Source: Acinetobacter vivianii (GTDB lineage Bacteria > Pseudomonadota > Gammaproteobacteria > Pseudomonadales > Moraxellaceae). Taken from it: a stretch of DNA of 39,067 nt. Below, piece after piece: positions 29,484 through 37,358 of the stretch; position 1 is the first letter of the stretch; the number at the start of each line of letters is the position of its first letter. Under the pieces are notes generated by a model. The model saw nothing but the letters and a program-made list of their open reading frames with translations, ran no database searches and was not told where the DNA came from. The DNA lies in the NCBI RefSeq assembly GCF_014635885.1, contig NZ_BMDR01000015.1, positions 1-39,067 of the forward strand, read 5' to 3'. The position numbers and the translations under genes were made by a program.

Positions 29484-29485
29484 TG

Positions 29486-29512
29486 AAAAGGGGAGTACCC
29501 CTTTTCTTTATT
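29486..29512 (+). terminator. Cassette 8 terminator
   Basis: AAAAGGGG, loop AGTA, CCCCTTTT, then CTTTATTTT. Confidence 0.85.
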
Positions 29513-29528
29513 TTGGAGAAATTAAGTG

Positions 29529-29891
29529 ATGCAACAACCAGAACAGCAAGAAATGAAAAATAAACTCATGCAGGGCATAAAAGCTATAGAGCAACTTTTT
29601 GCTATAGCAGAGGGAAAGACAGAGCAAAGCTTTGTCGTCCGTAAATTTTTGCTAGGCTGCTTTGATAGCCAGAAATTTAAATTTGATCTTACAGAATTTA
29701 GAAAATTAGATTCAAGTGTATTCCAAGCTTGTGTATCGGTATTAGAGATCGAAAGACTAGAATCAAATCTAGTTGATGAGTATTTAGATAGCCCTGAATA
29801 TCAGGCTCTAGCAAAAAAATGGGAATTGTTGGAATCATGGGCTGAGGTTCTGGAATTTAAAAAGGAAGCCAGAACAGTAAGATTTTCATAA
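29529..29891 (+). CDS. Unknown helical protein
   Basis: 120 residues starting at ATG 29529; a GTG three bases upstream is equally possible because GGAG lies 7 bases before it. Mostly helical and charged (KLMQGIKAIEQLFAIAEGKTEQSFVVRKFLLGCFD...). It has similarity in style to cassette protein 8 (helical, LLGC/FLLGCF segment) and may be a distant relative. No own hairpin promoter, so it probably depends on read-through. Confidence 0.7.
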   Translation: MQQPEQQEMKNKLMQGIKAIEQLFAIAEGKTEQSFVVRKFLLGCFDSQKFKFDLTEFRKLDSSVFQACVSVLEIERLESNLVDEYLDSPEYQALAKKWELLESWAEVLEFKKEARTVRFS

Positions 29892-29921
29892 GCCAAACTG
29901 TCTAACGTAGTGAATAATTCG

Positions 29922-29943
29922 CCCGCAATTTTTTTGCGGGTTT
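29922..29943 (+). terminator. Terminator
   Basis: CCCGCAA/TTGCGGG with a T5 loop and trailing TTT. Confidence 0.75.
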
Positions 29944-30013
29944 GACTCTAATGAAGCAAAAAAATTGCGGTTCATTGCGTCTCAGATTTATTGATTTAAA
30001 GAATGGAGAAGCT

Positions 30014-30295
30014 ATGCAGAGTAAATCTCAGAATAGGGGCATTAGCCTAATAGGGGTAATGCTTATAACGCTAATAGGTATATTAGTAGCATTTAATAAC
30101 TTAGATCGGGCAGATGAAATACTGAGAGTTCTAAAGATTAGTGTAAATACAGCTTTAGTATTTATCGCAGGTTTAATTTATCTATTCCATAAAAAAAAGG
30201 ATAAATGGAAAAGAGCAAATAAAAATTTTAGCTTCAGTATTTGTACTTTTGTACTGGTGGCGATTCTAGCAATATTTTTTAATGCAATTGCATAA
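30014..30295 (+). CDS. Small membrane protein, three helices
   Basis: 93 residues from MQSKSQNRGISLIGV, with GGAGAAGCT just before the ATG at 30014; an earlier in-frame ATG (29942) lacks a ribosome site and sits in the terminator. Hydrophobic helices at about 9-27, 44-60 and 76-92, with KKKDKWKR between the second and third. No family recognised. 11 nt upstream of the next gene, so the two are likely co-translated. Confidence 0.65.
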   Translation: MQSKSQNRGISLIGVMLITLIGILVAFNNLDRADEILRVLKISVNTALVFIAGLIYLFHKKKDKWKRANKNFSFSICTFVLVAILAIFFNAIA

Positions 30296-30306
30296 GGTAG
30301 AAAGCA

Positions 30307-30699
30307 ATGAACAATGCACAGTTTAAGATTGAATGCTTCAGAAATGGCTTATACAGTCCTGAGCAAGTAATCGAATACTTTAAACAGGTAGTTGAGGAAA
30401 CGAGCTTCGATAAACGTGATGCACAACAATGGATGAATGGAAGATCAGATAAAATATATCTAATTCCTAAATCAGCTATTGCAGTATTAGAGACATTGGC
30501 AAATACAAGAAATTCAATTATTGAAAGGGAAAAACAACAACAGGCTAATGGTGAAGAAACACGTTATAAATATTTATTCAAAAATGAAATAAATCTTTGG
30601 AATGAATATCCAGAGTTTTTTCATTTACCAATCAATGTATACAACTCAGTTATCGTAGAACTCAAAATTGAAATTTCGGGTTATTACGAGCATTTATAG
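30307..30699 (+). CDS. Unknown protein at the edge of IR-B
   Basis: 130 residues (MNNAQFKIECFRNGLYSPEQVIEYFKQVV...). The middle DAQQWMNGRSDKIYLIPKSAIAVLETLAN is reminiscent of a helix-turn-helix regulator, though weakly. The final codons lie inside the right 184-bp repeat (30694-30877), so the repeat supplies the stop codon. Unknown function. Confidence 0.68.
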   Translation: MNNAQFKIECFRNGLYSPEQVIEYFKQVVEETSFDKRDAQQWMNGRSDKIYLIPKSAIAVLETLANTRNSIIEREKQQQANGEETRYKYLFKNEINLWNEYPEFFHLPINVYNSVIVELKIEISGYYEHL

Positions 30700-30877
30700 A
30701 GCAAAGTGTCTACTTTGCGAACTGACGTACTGGAAAAATCTTCCCTCCTTGATTACCGTTGCAACGTTCGAGTGAAGCCGACAAAATCTGTGATTTTGGC
30801 GAGCTGACCGAAGAACGGCAACTACTCCCATTTGCCCCTGATCGGGATTGGCCGAGCAATCCCGCAGGGTTGCGACT
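30694..30877 (-). repeat. 184-bp inverted repeat, right copy (IR-B)
   Basis: Reverse complement of 24920-25103. One end supplies the last codons of the 130-residue gene and the other abuts the stop codon of the minus-strand membrane protein. Both neighbouring gene ends therefore coincide with repeat boundaries, as expected if the repeat is a recombination or insertion unit. Confidence 0.93.
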
Positions 30878-31138
30878 TTAAGATTTTTTAGCAGTGAATA
30901 TTTTAAATAATCCATATAAAATTGAGTAAATAAATAAAATAAAATAGAACCAAAAAAACCAAGTCGCTATCAAAGGCATCTTAAATAAAATTGCAATAAT
31001 AGATGAGAAAAATAAGATGAAACTTCCATAAAAAACAAATTTAACCCATCCTTTACGATCAAATAGATTTATGGCATATACAACCGAAATTATGATCTGT
31101 GGGAGGATTAAAAGATAAAGATTATCTGAAGTAATCAT
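30878..31138 (-). CDS. Small membrane protein downstream of TraD-like gene
   Basis: 86 residues, three hydrophobic helices (LYLLILPQIIISVVYAINLF, FVFYGSFILFFSSIIAILF, WFFWFYFILFIYSILYGLF). It starts 4 nt after the TraD-like stop, so it shares that transcript. No family recognised; small membrane proteins beside oriT genes can serve entry exclusion or relaxosome docking, but that is inference. Confidence 0.65.
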   Translation of the reverse strand: MITSDNLYLLILPQIIISVVYAINLFDRKGWVKFVFYGSFILFFSSIIAILFKMPLIATWFFWFYFILFIYSILYGLFKIFTAKKS

Positions 31139-31141
31139 ACA

Positions 31142-31675
31142 TTAGCTTTCCTCACTTTTTGAGTTATCTACCACAATGCTTTTTGCCTTTCTTGACTGTT
31201 CGCGTTCAGTGATAAATTTATCACCTGAAATTTTTAATTGTTGAAAAAGTCCATTATTTGATTTTGCTTTTTCCATTGCATCTAAAAGCAATCCAGTAAT
31301 GATTCCTTTATCTTCAGTTGGAAAGTCTACCATTTCAAAAAGAGCACCAATTGAAATAAGCTTATGCTCACGTTTCTTACGATCTTTAGCTTGGGCAACT
31401 TGTGCTTCTTTTTTCAAACTTGCCAGTAATTTTTTTTCATCCTCTTTAATTTTATCAAGCTCTAAACGTGCTTTATATTTTTTGAACTCATTTTTCATCA
31501 CACGTTCAAAAGAGCTAATTTGCTGTTTAGTTGGGCTACCTGATTCGATACTACTAACTAATGTAAGAATTATATCTTCAGTTTGTGTTTTGTTCTCAAG
31601 CTTCTTTAGTCGCTCTATTTCTTCTGCAACAAATGTCTTTTGATCATTTGTAAATTTGAAACTTTCGAGATTCAT
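31142..31675 (-). CDS. TraD-like relaxosome accessory protein
   Basis: 177 residues, strongly charged with a long coiled-coil (about 85-120: KIKEDEKKLLASLKKEAQVAQAKDRKK). It is followed by REHKLISIGALFEMVDFPTEDKGIITGLLLDAM, which resembles the RxxxLIxLGGL...LLGALLE core of the small TraD/MobC-type proteins that sit opposite MOBQ relaxases (as in Ti plasmids). It is divergent from the relaxase across the oriT-like region, the expected place. It would help the relaxase bind oriT. Upstream it has a partial TTTGTACTCA match to the cassette promoter core. Confidence 0.65.
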   Translation of the reverse strand: MNLESFKFTNDQKTFVAEEIERLKKLENKTQTEDIILTLVSSIESGSPTKQQISSFERVMKNEFKKYKARLELDKIKEDEKKLLASLKKEAQVAQAKDRKKREHKLISIGALFEMVDFPTEDKGIITGLLLDAMEKAKSNNGLFQQLKISGDKFITEREQSRKAKSIVVDNSKSEES

Positions 31676-31795
31676 AATAATTACTCCAAATCATAAATAC
31701 TGAGTACAAATAATATCACAGTAAAAACTTCAAATTCTCAAAAAATATACTACTAAACAAAAAACCTTATGAGTTCGCAAAGGCAGGAACCCTGT

Positions 31796-31853
31796 CAATA
31801 TTTTTCAGATCGAACGGCAGCCATAGGCTCACGGCTCGTCTGAAAACATATTG
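31796..31853. promoter_or_regulatory. Large imperfect stem-loop upstream of oriT
   Basis: CAATAT plus TTTTCAGA pair with TCTGAAAA plus ATATTG (one bulged C), enclosing AGCC/GGCT. It is in the TraD-relaxase intergenic region and may be part of the transfer origin or a terminator for neither gene. No T-run. Confidence 0.5.
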
Positions 31854-31884
31854 ATCAGCACACCATATAAAAACACACTCTAAT

Positions 31885-31985
31885 AAAAGGGGGTGTTAAC
31901 GAAGTGACAACCCCCGTTGACCCACTGGCGAAGTGCTAGGGATTCATAAGGGAATTATTCCCTTATGTGGGGTTTGGGGCGAAGC
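31885..31985. promoter_or_regulatory. Candidate oriT
   Basis: Two strong inverted repeats lie in the gap between divergent TraD-like and relaxase genes: GGGGGTGT/ACAACCCCC around AACGAAGTG (31889-31915), and a perfect 10-bp pair CATAAGGGAA/TTCCCTTATG with loop TTA (31945-31967). Between them GCGAAGTGCTAGGG loosely resembles MOBQ nic surroundings. Inverted repeat plus relaxase adjacency is the usual oriT layout; the nick position cannot be set by eye. Confidence 0.55.
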
Positions 31986-32041
31986 TCCATATCTATAAAA
32001 AAACTTTACAAAAAAATCCCAAAATTTGCCAAAAAAACCGC

Positions 32042-32094
32042 TTTTAAAATCAATGCTTTGCATTGCTTTAAAATCGGACAAATGCAAGCATTTG
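32042..32094. promoter_or_regulatory. Paired hairpins before the relaxase gene
   Basis: Hairpin TTTTAAA plus CAATGC/GCATTG plus TTTAAAA (32042-32073) and CAAATGC/GCATTTG (32079-32094). Both contain the element AATGC/GCATT, so they may be repeated binding sites for the relaxase or its accessory protein and thus control relaxase expression. Confidence 0.5.
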
Positions 32095-32208
32095 TATTGT
32101 CACTTGTAGCGAATATATTGAGAGGGTATCATGACTACAGCAGTAGGAATGCACGCTTACGCGTTTCTCTCCGAGAAACAAAAAAGCAAAAGCATCAAAA
32201 GGGCAAAT

Positions 32209-35124
32209 ATGGCGATCTATCACTTATCAGTAAAGAACGGGAAACAATACGGTTCTTCGGGAAGTCGAGGGGCAAGCCACTACGCCTATATAAACCGTGA
32301 TGGAAAATATAAAAGAGATGATTTAGAGAATCTTGAATCTGGGAACCTGCCAAGTTGGGCTAGAGATGCTGCTCACTTTTGGAAGTCAGCAGATAAGAAT
32401 GAACGTATTAATGGTCGTATCTATAAAGAATTAGAAATCTCATTACCTAGAGAATTGAGTGAAGAACAACGACTTGAATTAGTTAGATCATTTGTCAAAG
32501 ATACTCTAGGTGATAACTTCACATATTCATTTGCCATTCATACCCCTATTGCCAGTGATGGTGAACAAAACCCTCATGTTCATTTAATGTTTTGTGAAAG
32601 AAAACTTGATGGTATTGAACGTACTGAAGAACAATTTTTTAAAAGATATAACTCTAAAAATCCAGAATTAGGTGGGGCAGGTAAAGATCGTTACTTTACT
32701 TCAAGAACCTTTGTTGTTGATACCCGTTTAGAGTGGGCTAACCATGTAAATGATTTTTGTGAAAAACTTGGGATTGATGCTCGTATTGATCATAGAAGTT
32801 TTAAAGAACAGGGCGTTGAACTATCAAGCCAGAACTTTAGGGCTGAATATGTTAGTAATCATAAGTATCTTATTAATGAAGATATTAAGAAAGTACGTCA
32901 ACGTAATGGCGAAATTATTATTGAGCGTCCAAGTGAAGCAATTCGTGCTTTAACTTCTAATCAATCTTATTTTACTTTCCGAGAACTTGAACGCTTTTTA
33001 ATGGGTCATACAGATGGTGAAGAACAATATTTAAAAGCATACGAATCAGTTTTATTGTCACCAGAAATGGCAATGTTGCGAGGTAAAGATCAGATTGTTC
33101 TTTCATCTAATGAGTTGGTTGGAATTGAAGAATCTATTTCTACTTTCATCTATAACGCAAATGAGCAAAGCCGTATCGAGAAGCCTTTCAATCTGGTAGA
33201 GAAATTACCTTTAAATTCTGTTCGTGTTGCAGAAACCAGAACATTTAATCCAGAACAAGAAAAAGCATTTTATACTTTAACTTCTACTGATCGAATCAGC
33301 TTACTTAATGGTTCAGCAGGGACAGGAAAGTCTTATGTACTAAGTGCAGTTTCAGAAGCCTATAAAGATTCAGATTATAAAGTTTATGGTATTGCACTTC
33401 AGGCAATTACTGCTAAAGCAATTTCTAAAGATTGTGATGTACCAAGTAGTACGATTGCTTCATTCTTATCTAAATATGAAAGTGGTAATTTAGAAATTAA
33501 TAATAAGACTGTATTGATCTTGGATGAAGCCGGAATGGTAGGTTCAAGAGATATGCAGAAGCTTTTAATGATTGTAGAAAAGCATGATGCTCAAATTAAA
33601 TTGGTAGGTGACAGTTATCAATTAAATGCAGTAAGTGCGGGTGCTGCATTTGCTCATATTCAAAAACACCTTGATAGCAAAAATATTGCTTCACTTGAAG
33701 ATATTCAACGTCAAAAATATGCAGATGAAGCACCTAAAATGTTAGAAGCTTCTAAACTACTTTCTAAGCATGAAGTTGGTAAAGCAATTGATATTTATAA
33801 ATCAATTAACATGGTTAATGAGTATGAATCACATGATTTAGCTATGGCTAAAACAATTAAGTCTTGGGGTGAAGATTCTACTGAAAGTAAATTGATACTT
33901 GCTCATTCTAATAGTGATGTAAACGAACTCAATCTAATGGCGAGAAGTTTGCTTATTAAGCAAGGTAAATTGAGTAAAGAACACGTTGTTGTTAAAAACT
34001 ATCAAGGTGATATTAAACTTGCCATTGGTGAGAAAATTGTATTCAAGCAAAACAATTCATATATGAAAGTCAGCAATGGCGAAGTTGGTAAAGTTATTGG
34101 TTTTGAGAAAGATCAACATAACAATATTAAATCAATGATGGTTGAATCTGATTCAGATAAACGGGTCATTAAAGTTGATTTGAATGAATACAACCAATTC
34201 AAATATGGCTATGCAAATACAATTCACTCGTCACAGGGTATGACAGTTGATAGTGCTTATATTCTTGCAAGCGAAAACATGAATGCCAACCTTACCTATG
34301 TTGCTTTAACTCGTCATAAGAAAAACTTGCAAGTTAATTACAGTGCTCTAACGTTTGCCACTAATGAAAAGGAATTTGTTAAACGTCCAGATGGTAAGAT
34401 TTCTTATGATCATAATTACCAACCAGTAGAAAAGCCAATTACTGCATTTGATAATTTCAAAAAGGTTCTCTCTCGATCTGAGACTAAAGCGTTCACTACT
34501 GACTTCTCAGTTGTAGAAGCTAAAGACAAATTGGTTAAGGCATATCTGCAAGATCATCGTCATCATATCGAGACTAAGCGTGAACTGTTTGGGTTGAATA
34601 GTCACCTTTACAACTTAACTTCAGAAAATAAAACATTCACTAAAGATGAAATTATTTCTGAAGTACGTGCAGAGTTGAAGTCAAACGCTATCTTGGGTGA
34701 GAACATTGTTAAGTTCCATGGAAAACTCGATATTGCTAAAGGTGAGTTATTGAAACTTGAAAGTGATGTAGAGATCAAAACTGGATTGTTTAAGAAAGTT
34801 ACTTTTGAGAAAGGTACAGAATTTAAAGTTATTGATGCCTACAAAGTAAAAGATCAACCAGTTATGAAAGCAAGAATTAAAGGTAATGAGTTTGAGATTC
34901 CATTTAATAAACTGAATATCAGTTACTCAGATAAATACTTTAATGAGTTTAGAGATAAGTCTAAACATAGATTTGAAGCTCGTAATAAAACTGAGGTTTA
35001 TAGTCAGTTTAGAGAACAGCTTTTAAAACAGAAAGCCAATGCACCTAAAGACAATTTGAATGCGCCGAATCACCGCATTAAACAAAGTCATAACGTGCAA
35101 AAGCGTAATACTCCAAAAATTTAA
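32209..35124 (+). CDS. MOBQ-type conjugative relaxase with RecD-like helicase domain
   Basis: 971 residues from MAIYHLSVKNGKQYG, the classic MobA/MobL start. Relaxase domain: GASHYAYINRDGKY and the HUH motif NPHVHLMF (about residue 120), with Tyr in the first 30 residues as nick nucleophile candidate. Helicase domain: Walker A LLNGSAGTGKSYVL (about 367), LILDEAGMVGS, and IHSSQGMTVD near residue 680. The C-terminal ~170 residues share motifs with the zeta toxin, a probable secretion signal region. A longer frame from ATG 32131 also has a GAGAGGG ribosome site, so an N-terminal extension of 26 residues is possible. It nicks oriT and unwinds the strand for transfer. Confidence 0.93.
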   Translation: MAIYHLSVKNGKQYGSSGSRGASHYAYINRDGKYKRDDLENLESGNLPSWARDAAHFWKSADKNERINGRIYKELEISLPRELSEEQRLELVRSFVKDTLGDNFTYSFAIHTPIASDGEQNPHVHLMFCERKLDGIERTEEQFFKRYNSKNPELGGAGKDRYFTSRTFVVDTRLEWANHVNDFCEKLGIDARIDHRSFKEQGVELSSQNFRAEYVSNHKYLINEDIKKVRQRNGEIIIERPSEAIRALTSNQSYFTFRELERFLMGHTDGEEQYLKAYESVLLSPEMAMLRGKDQIVLSSNELVGIEESISTFIYNANEQSRIEKPFNLVEKLPLNSVRVAETRTFNPEQEKAFYTLTSTDRISLLNGSAGTGKSYVLSAVSEAYKDSDYKVYGIALQAITAKAISKDCDVPSSTIASFLSKYESGNLEINNKTVLILDEAGMVGSRDMQKLLMIVEKHDAQIKLVGDSYQLNAVSAGAAFAHIQKHLDSKNIASLEDIQRQKYADEAPKMLEASKLLSKHEVGKAIDIYKSINMVNEYESHDLAMAKTIKSWGEDSTESKLILAHSNSDVNELNLMARSLLIKQGKLSKEHVVVKNYQGDIKLAIGEKIVFKQNNSYMKVSNGEVGKVIGFEKDQHNNIKSMMVESDSDKRVIKVDLNEYNQFKYGYANTIHSSQGMTVDSAYILASENMNANLTYVALTRHKKNLQVNYSALTFATNEKEFVKRPDGKISYDHNYQPVEKPITAFDNFKKVLSRSETKAFTTDFSVVEAKDKLVKAYLQDHRHHIETKRELFGLNSHLYNLTSENKTFTKDEIISEVRAELKSNAILGENIVKFHGKLDIAKGELLKLESDVEIKTGLFKKVTFEKGTEFKVIDAYKVKDQPVMKARIKGNEFEIPFNKLNISYSDKYFNEFRDKSKHRFEARNKTEVYSQFREQLLKQKANAPKDNLNAPNHRIKQSHNVQKRNTPKI

Positions 35125-35138
35125 ACGAGGATTGTTTT

Positions 35139-36359
35139 ATGAATAATTTTATCCATAACGGCAAACTTGTAAATGTTGAGGATGATGTTTTAACTCAAGC
35201 AATTTTGCAAGATTGTTACCAAAAGGGCATACGTCCTACTTGTTCATGTTTACCAGATAAAAATATCGAAATGTATATTGCCAAAATTGGCGATAACTTT
35301 GTTCTCAAAAGAATGCCAAATAGTGCAGATCAACATCACTTTGATTGCTTGAGCTATGAGCCACCGAATGAAATTTCGGGTCTTGGTGAGGTCATGGGCG
35401 AAGCCATTAAGACTGATGAAACTGGTGCAAGCGTATTAAAATTTGAGTTCAGTTTATCTAAGAGTAATGTCACTAAACAGGCACCGACTCCAAGTGAAAC
35501 GCCTAAAGATACAGTGAAAGCTGAAACGGCCAAACTTACTTTAAAGGGTACGCTTGATTATTTGCTTGATGAAGCGTTGTTGAACCGACATAGACCTAAT
35601 ATGAGACATAATTGGTTCCAGTTCCGTAAGGCTCTAAAAATTGCATTAAACGATAAAAAGAACAAAAAGGACGATCTTAGTTCCCTGGTCTACATTCCAG
35701 AATATTACGATCAAACCAAACACAATGAGATTGAAGCCCGCAGAAAAGCAGAGCTTGCAGATCTGAAAGTTAAAGGTACTAAACGGCCATTAAAGATATT
35801 CATTGGTGTAATTAAGTCTATTGATGATGCTCGTTTTGATGGTGGCCGGATTATTCTTAAACATGCCCCAACGTTGCATTTATTTATGGATGCAAAAATG
35901 TATACCCGTGTTAAAAAACGCTTTGAACCGGAGCTGGAGCAGGCACAGTATCATGAAGATGTAAGTCTACTTGCCATTGGTACTTTTGGTTTTGCTGAAA
36001 GTGGTATCGCCAAGATCGAAGAAATAGCGTTAGTGCCATTAAATAGTAGTTGGTTGCCGTTTGATAGTCTTGAAGAAAAAGAGCTGCTAGACACGCTTAC
36101 AATGCAAAATAGATCATTCATTAAGTGCTTGCGATATAACCTTTCAAAGAACACACCAATTGCGAATATCCTTTTAACTGATACTGACCCACCAACGGCA
36201 TTCTATTTAACCAATAATGAAACTGAAGAATCATATATTGCTGAAGCAAAAGAACTGATTGCCAACAGTGAGTTTGTTTCCGTTTTAGTGAATCTGGATA
36301 GAGAAGTGGTTGAGATACCACCACCGCAGCACAAGCCAATGATTGAGTACAACGGATAA
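35139..36359 (+). CDS. DUF1173-family plasmid protein
   Basis: 406 residues. Start region has CSCLPDKNIEMYIAKIGDNFVLKRMPNSADQHHFDCLSYEPPNEISGLGEVMGEAI, matching the Cys/His-rich start of DUF1173 proteins found with conjugation genes in Ti-type and other plasmids. The CxC...H(x)nC spacing suggests metal binding. The remainder is mixed alpha/beta (RHNWFQFRKALKIAL...). It follows the relaxase by 14 nt and is probably co-transcribed. The role in transfer is unknown. Confidence 0.8.
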   Translation: MNNFIHNGKLVNVEDDVLTQAILQDCYQKGIRPTCSCLPDKNIEMYIAKIGDNFVLKRMPNSADQHHFDCLSYEPPNEISGLGEVMGEAIKTDETGASVLKFEFSLSKSNVTKQAPTPSETPKDTVKAETAKLTLKGTLDYLLDEALLNRHRPNMRHNWFQFRKALKIALNDKKNKKDDLSSLVYIPEYYDQTKHNEIEARRKAELADLKVKGTKRPLKIFIGVIKSIDDARFDGGRIILKHAPTLHLFMDAKMYTRVKKRFEPELEQAQYHEDVSLLAIGTFGFAESGIAKIEEIALVPLNSSWLPFDSLEEKELLDTLTMQNRSFIKCLRYNLSKNTPIANILLTDTDPPTAFYLTNNETEESYIAEAKELIANSEFVSVLVNLDREVVEIPPPQHKPMIEYNG

Positions 36360-36373
36360 TTAGAGGAGAATTT

Positions 36374-36571
36374 ATGCGTCTTTTAATAGCACTTATTTCA
36401 CCGTGGTTGACCTTTTTTACGATTGGCCGTCCAATTGCAGGGGTAATATGCCTAGTGCTGCAAATTACAGTAATTGGGTGGCTTCCCGCTACGATCTGGG
36501 CTGTGTTTGCTCTATCTGAATATAAGACAGATAAGAAGATAAAAAAGGCACTGAGCCAGAACCAACAGTAA
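36374..36571 (+). CDS. Pmp3/YqaE-like small membrane protein
   Basis: 65 residues: MRLLIALISPWLTFFTIGRPIAGVICLVLQITVIGWLPATIWAVFAL is the two-helix pattern of the Pmp3/YqaE (UPF0057) family, followed by a Lys-rich tail. GAGGAG ribosome site ahead. Family members affect membrane potential in other organisms; on plasmids its role is unknown. Last gene of the relaxase operon, closed by the terminator at 36581. Confidence 0.8.
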   Translation: MRLLIALISPWLTFFTIGRPIAGVICLVLQITVIGWLPATIWAVFALSEYKTDKKIKKALSQNQQ

Positions 36572-36580
36572 GATAAAAGA

Positions 36581-36605
36581 AAAGCCCCAATTATGGGGCT
36601 TTTTA
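36581..36605 (+). terminator. Terminator of the relaxase operon
   Basis: AAGCCCC/GGGGCTT with a 6-base loop and TTTAT tail. Confidence 0.88.
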
Positions 36606-36645
36606 TTGATCTTCAGGACTAAACTAAAACTACGTTCGTTTAGTC

Positions 36646-37023
36646 CTAAAAAATAATTGAATGTATGGCTGCATAATATAAGTATATAATAATTAAAAAT
36701 CCTGATAATAAATAACAATGAATTTTAATATAAAGATTATTATTCATATTATTTATGTTGTCGATAGTGTATTTAAAAGCTGCGAAGAAAAGCAGCATAT
36801 ATATAACGGAGGGATAAGTGCTTAAATATATATTGTACTTTGAAAATCCAGTAGCTCTAATGAAAAGGTCATTGTTCAGTGCGATTATATTTGTATATGG
36901 TTTTGCAAATGGCATCATATATAAGTTGCAATATATATAAAGTGGTAATAGCCAAAAAAGTAACAGCAAGACTTTTAGGTATTGAGTTTTTTGAATAGTT
37001 TTTTTCATTTCATCTTTCGCCAT
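36646..37023 (-). CDS. Membrane protein, unknown
   Basis: 125 residues from MAKDEMKKT (AGGA 8 bases ahead; start at 37023). Helices at about 15-38, 70-90 and 100-122. Overlaps the upstream gene by 14 nt, so the two form a unit. Unknown family. Confidence 0.62.
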   Translation of the reverse strand: MAKDEMKKTIQKTQYLKVLLLLFWLLPLYIYCNLYMMPFAKPYTNIIALNNDLFIRATGFSKYNIYLSTYPSVIYMLLFFAAFKYTIDNINNMNNNLYIKIHCYLLSGFLIIIYLYYAAIHSIIF

Positions 37024-37294
37024 GAATAAATCCTGAAACAGCAGCATCATTTAAAACAATTTCCGTTCCATTGCTTGCTTTAAAGAGGTAGTTGCTTGTG
37101 AAAAAATCATTTCTTAGTTCACCTTTTATTAAGCATTTATCATTTTCTTGATCAACCAATTTAGCGATTGAGCAATAATCTTTGCTTAAAAGTACAGTAG
37201 TATTTTTTGCAGGAACTAAATAGAAATAAAGCTTAAAAATTAATATGATAACTATTACAACTGCAATTAAGATTGTATTGATATTCTTGATCAT
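37010..37294 (-). CDS. Single-pass membrane protein, unknown
   Basis: 94 residues: N-terminal membrane helix (INTILIAVVIVIILIFKLYFYLV), then a short extracytoplasmic part with two cysteines (DYCSIAKL, DKCLIKGEL) that could form a disulfide. Upstream lies the TTTGT-N4-ACAAA element at 37342-37355 with a TATATT -10, so it is a candidate member of the plasmid-wide regulon. Confidence 0.65.
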   Translation of the reverse strand: MIKNINTILIAVVIVIILIFKLYFYLVPAKNTTVLLSKDYCSIAKLVDQENDKCLIKGELRNDFFTSNYLFKASNGTEIVLNDAAVSGFIHGER

Positions 37295-37319
37295 TAGGTT
37301 CTCTTGGCACTAAATCAGA

Positions 37320-37358
37320 CAGGGAAAATATAGCATAATTTGTTTTGTGCTTACAAAT
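37320..37358 (-). promoter_or_regulatory. Promoter with the plasmid-wide TTTGT-N4-ACAAA element
   Basis: Minus strand: TTTGTAAGCACAAA, 11 bases, TATATT. This is the same arrangement as the cassette promoters (10 bases between core and -10) with a different loop (AAGC). It precedes the two membrane-protein genes. There is no leader hairpin. Confidence 0.55.

Noticed and set aside
32131..32208. 26-residue extension of the relaxase
   Set aside because: Family members begin at MAIYHLSVK. The upstream ATG has a fair ribosome site, so it is kept only as an alternative.
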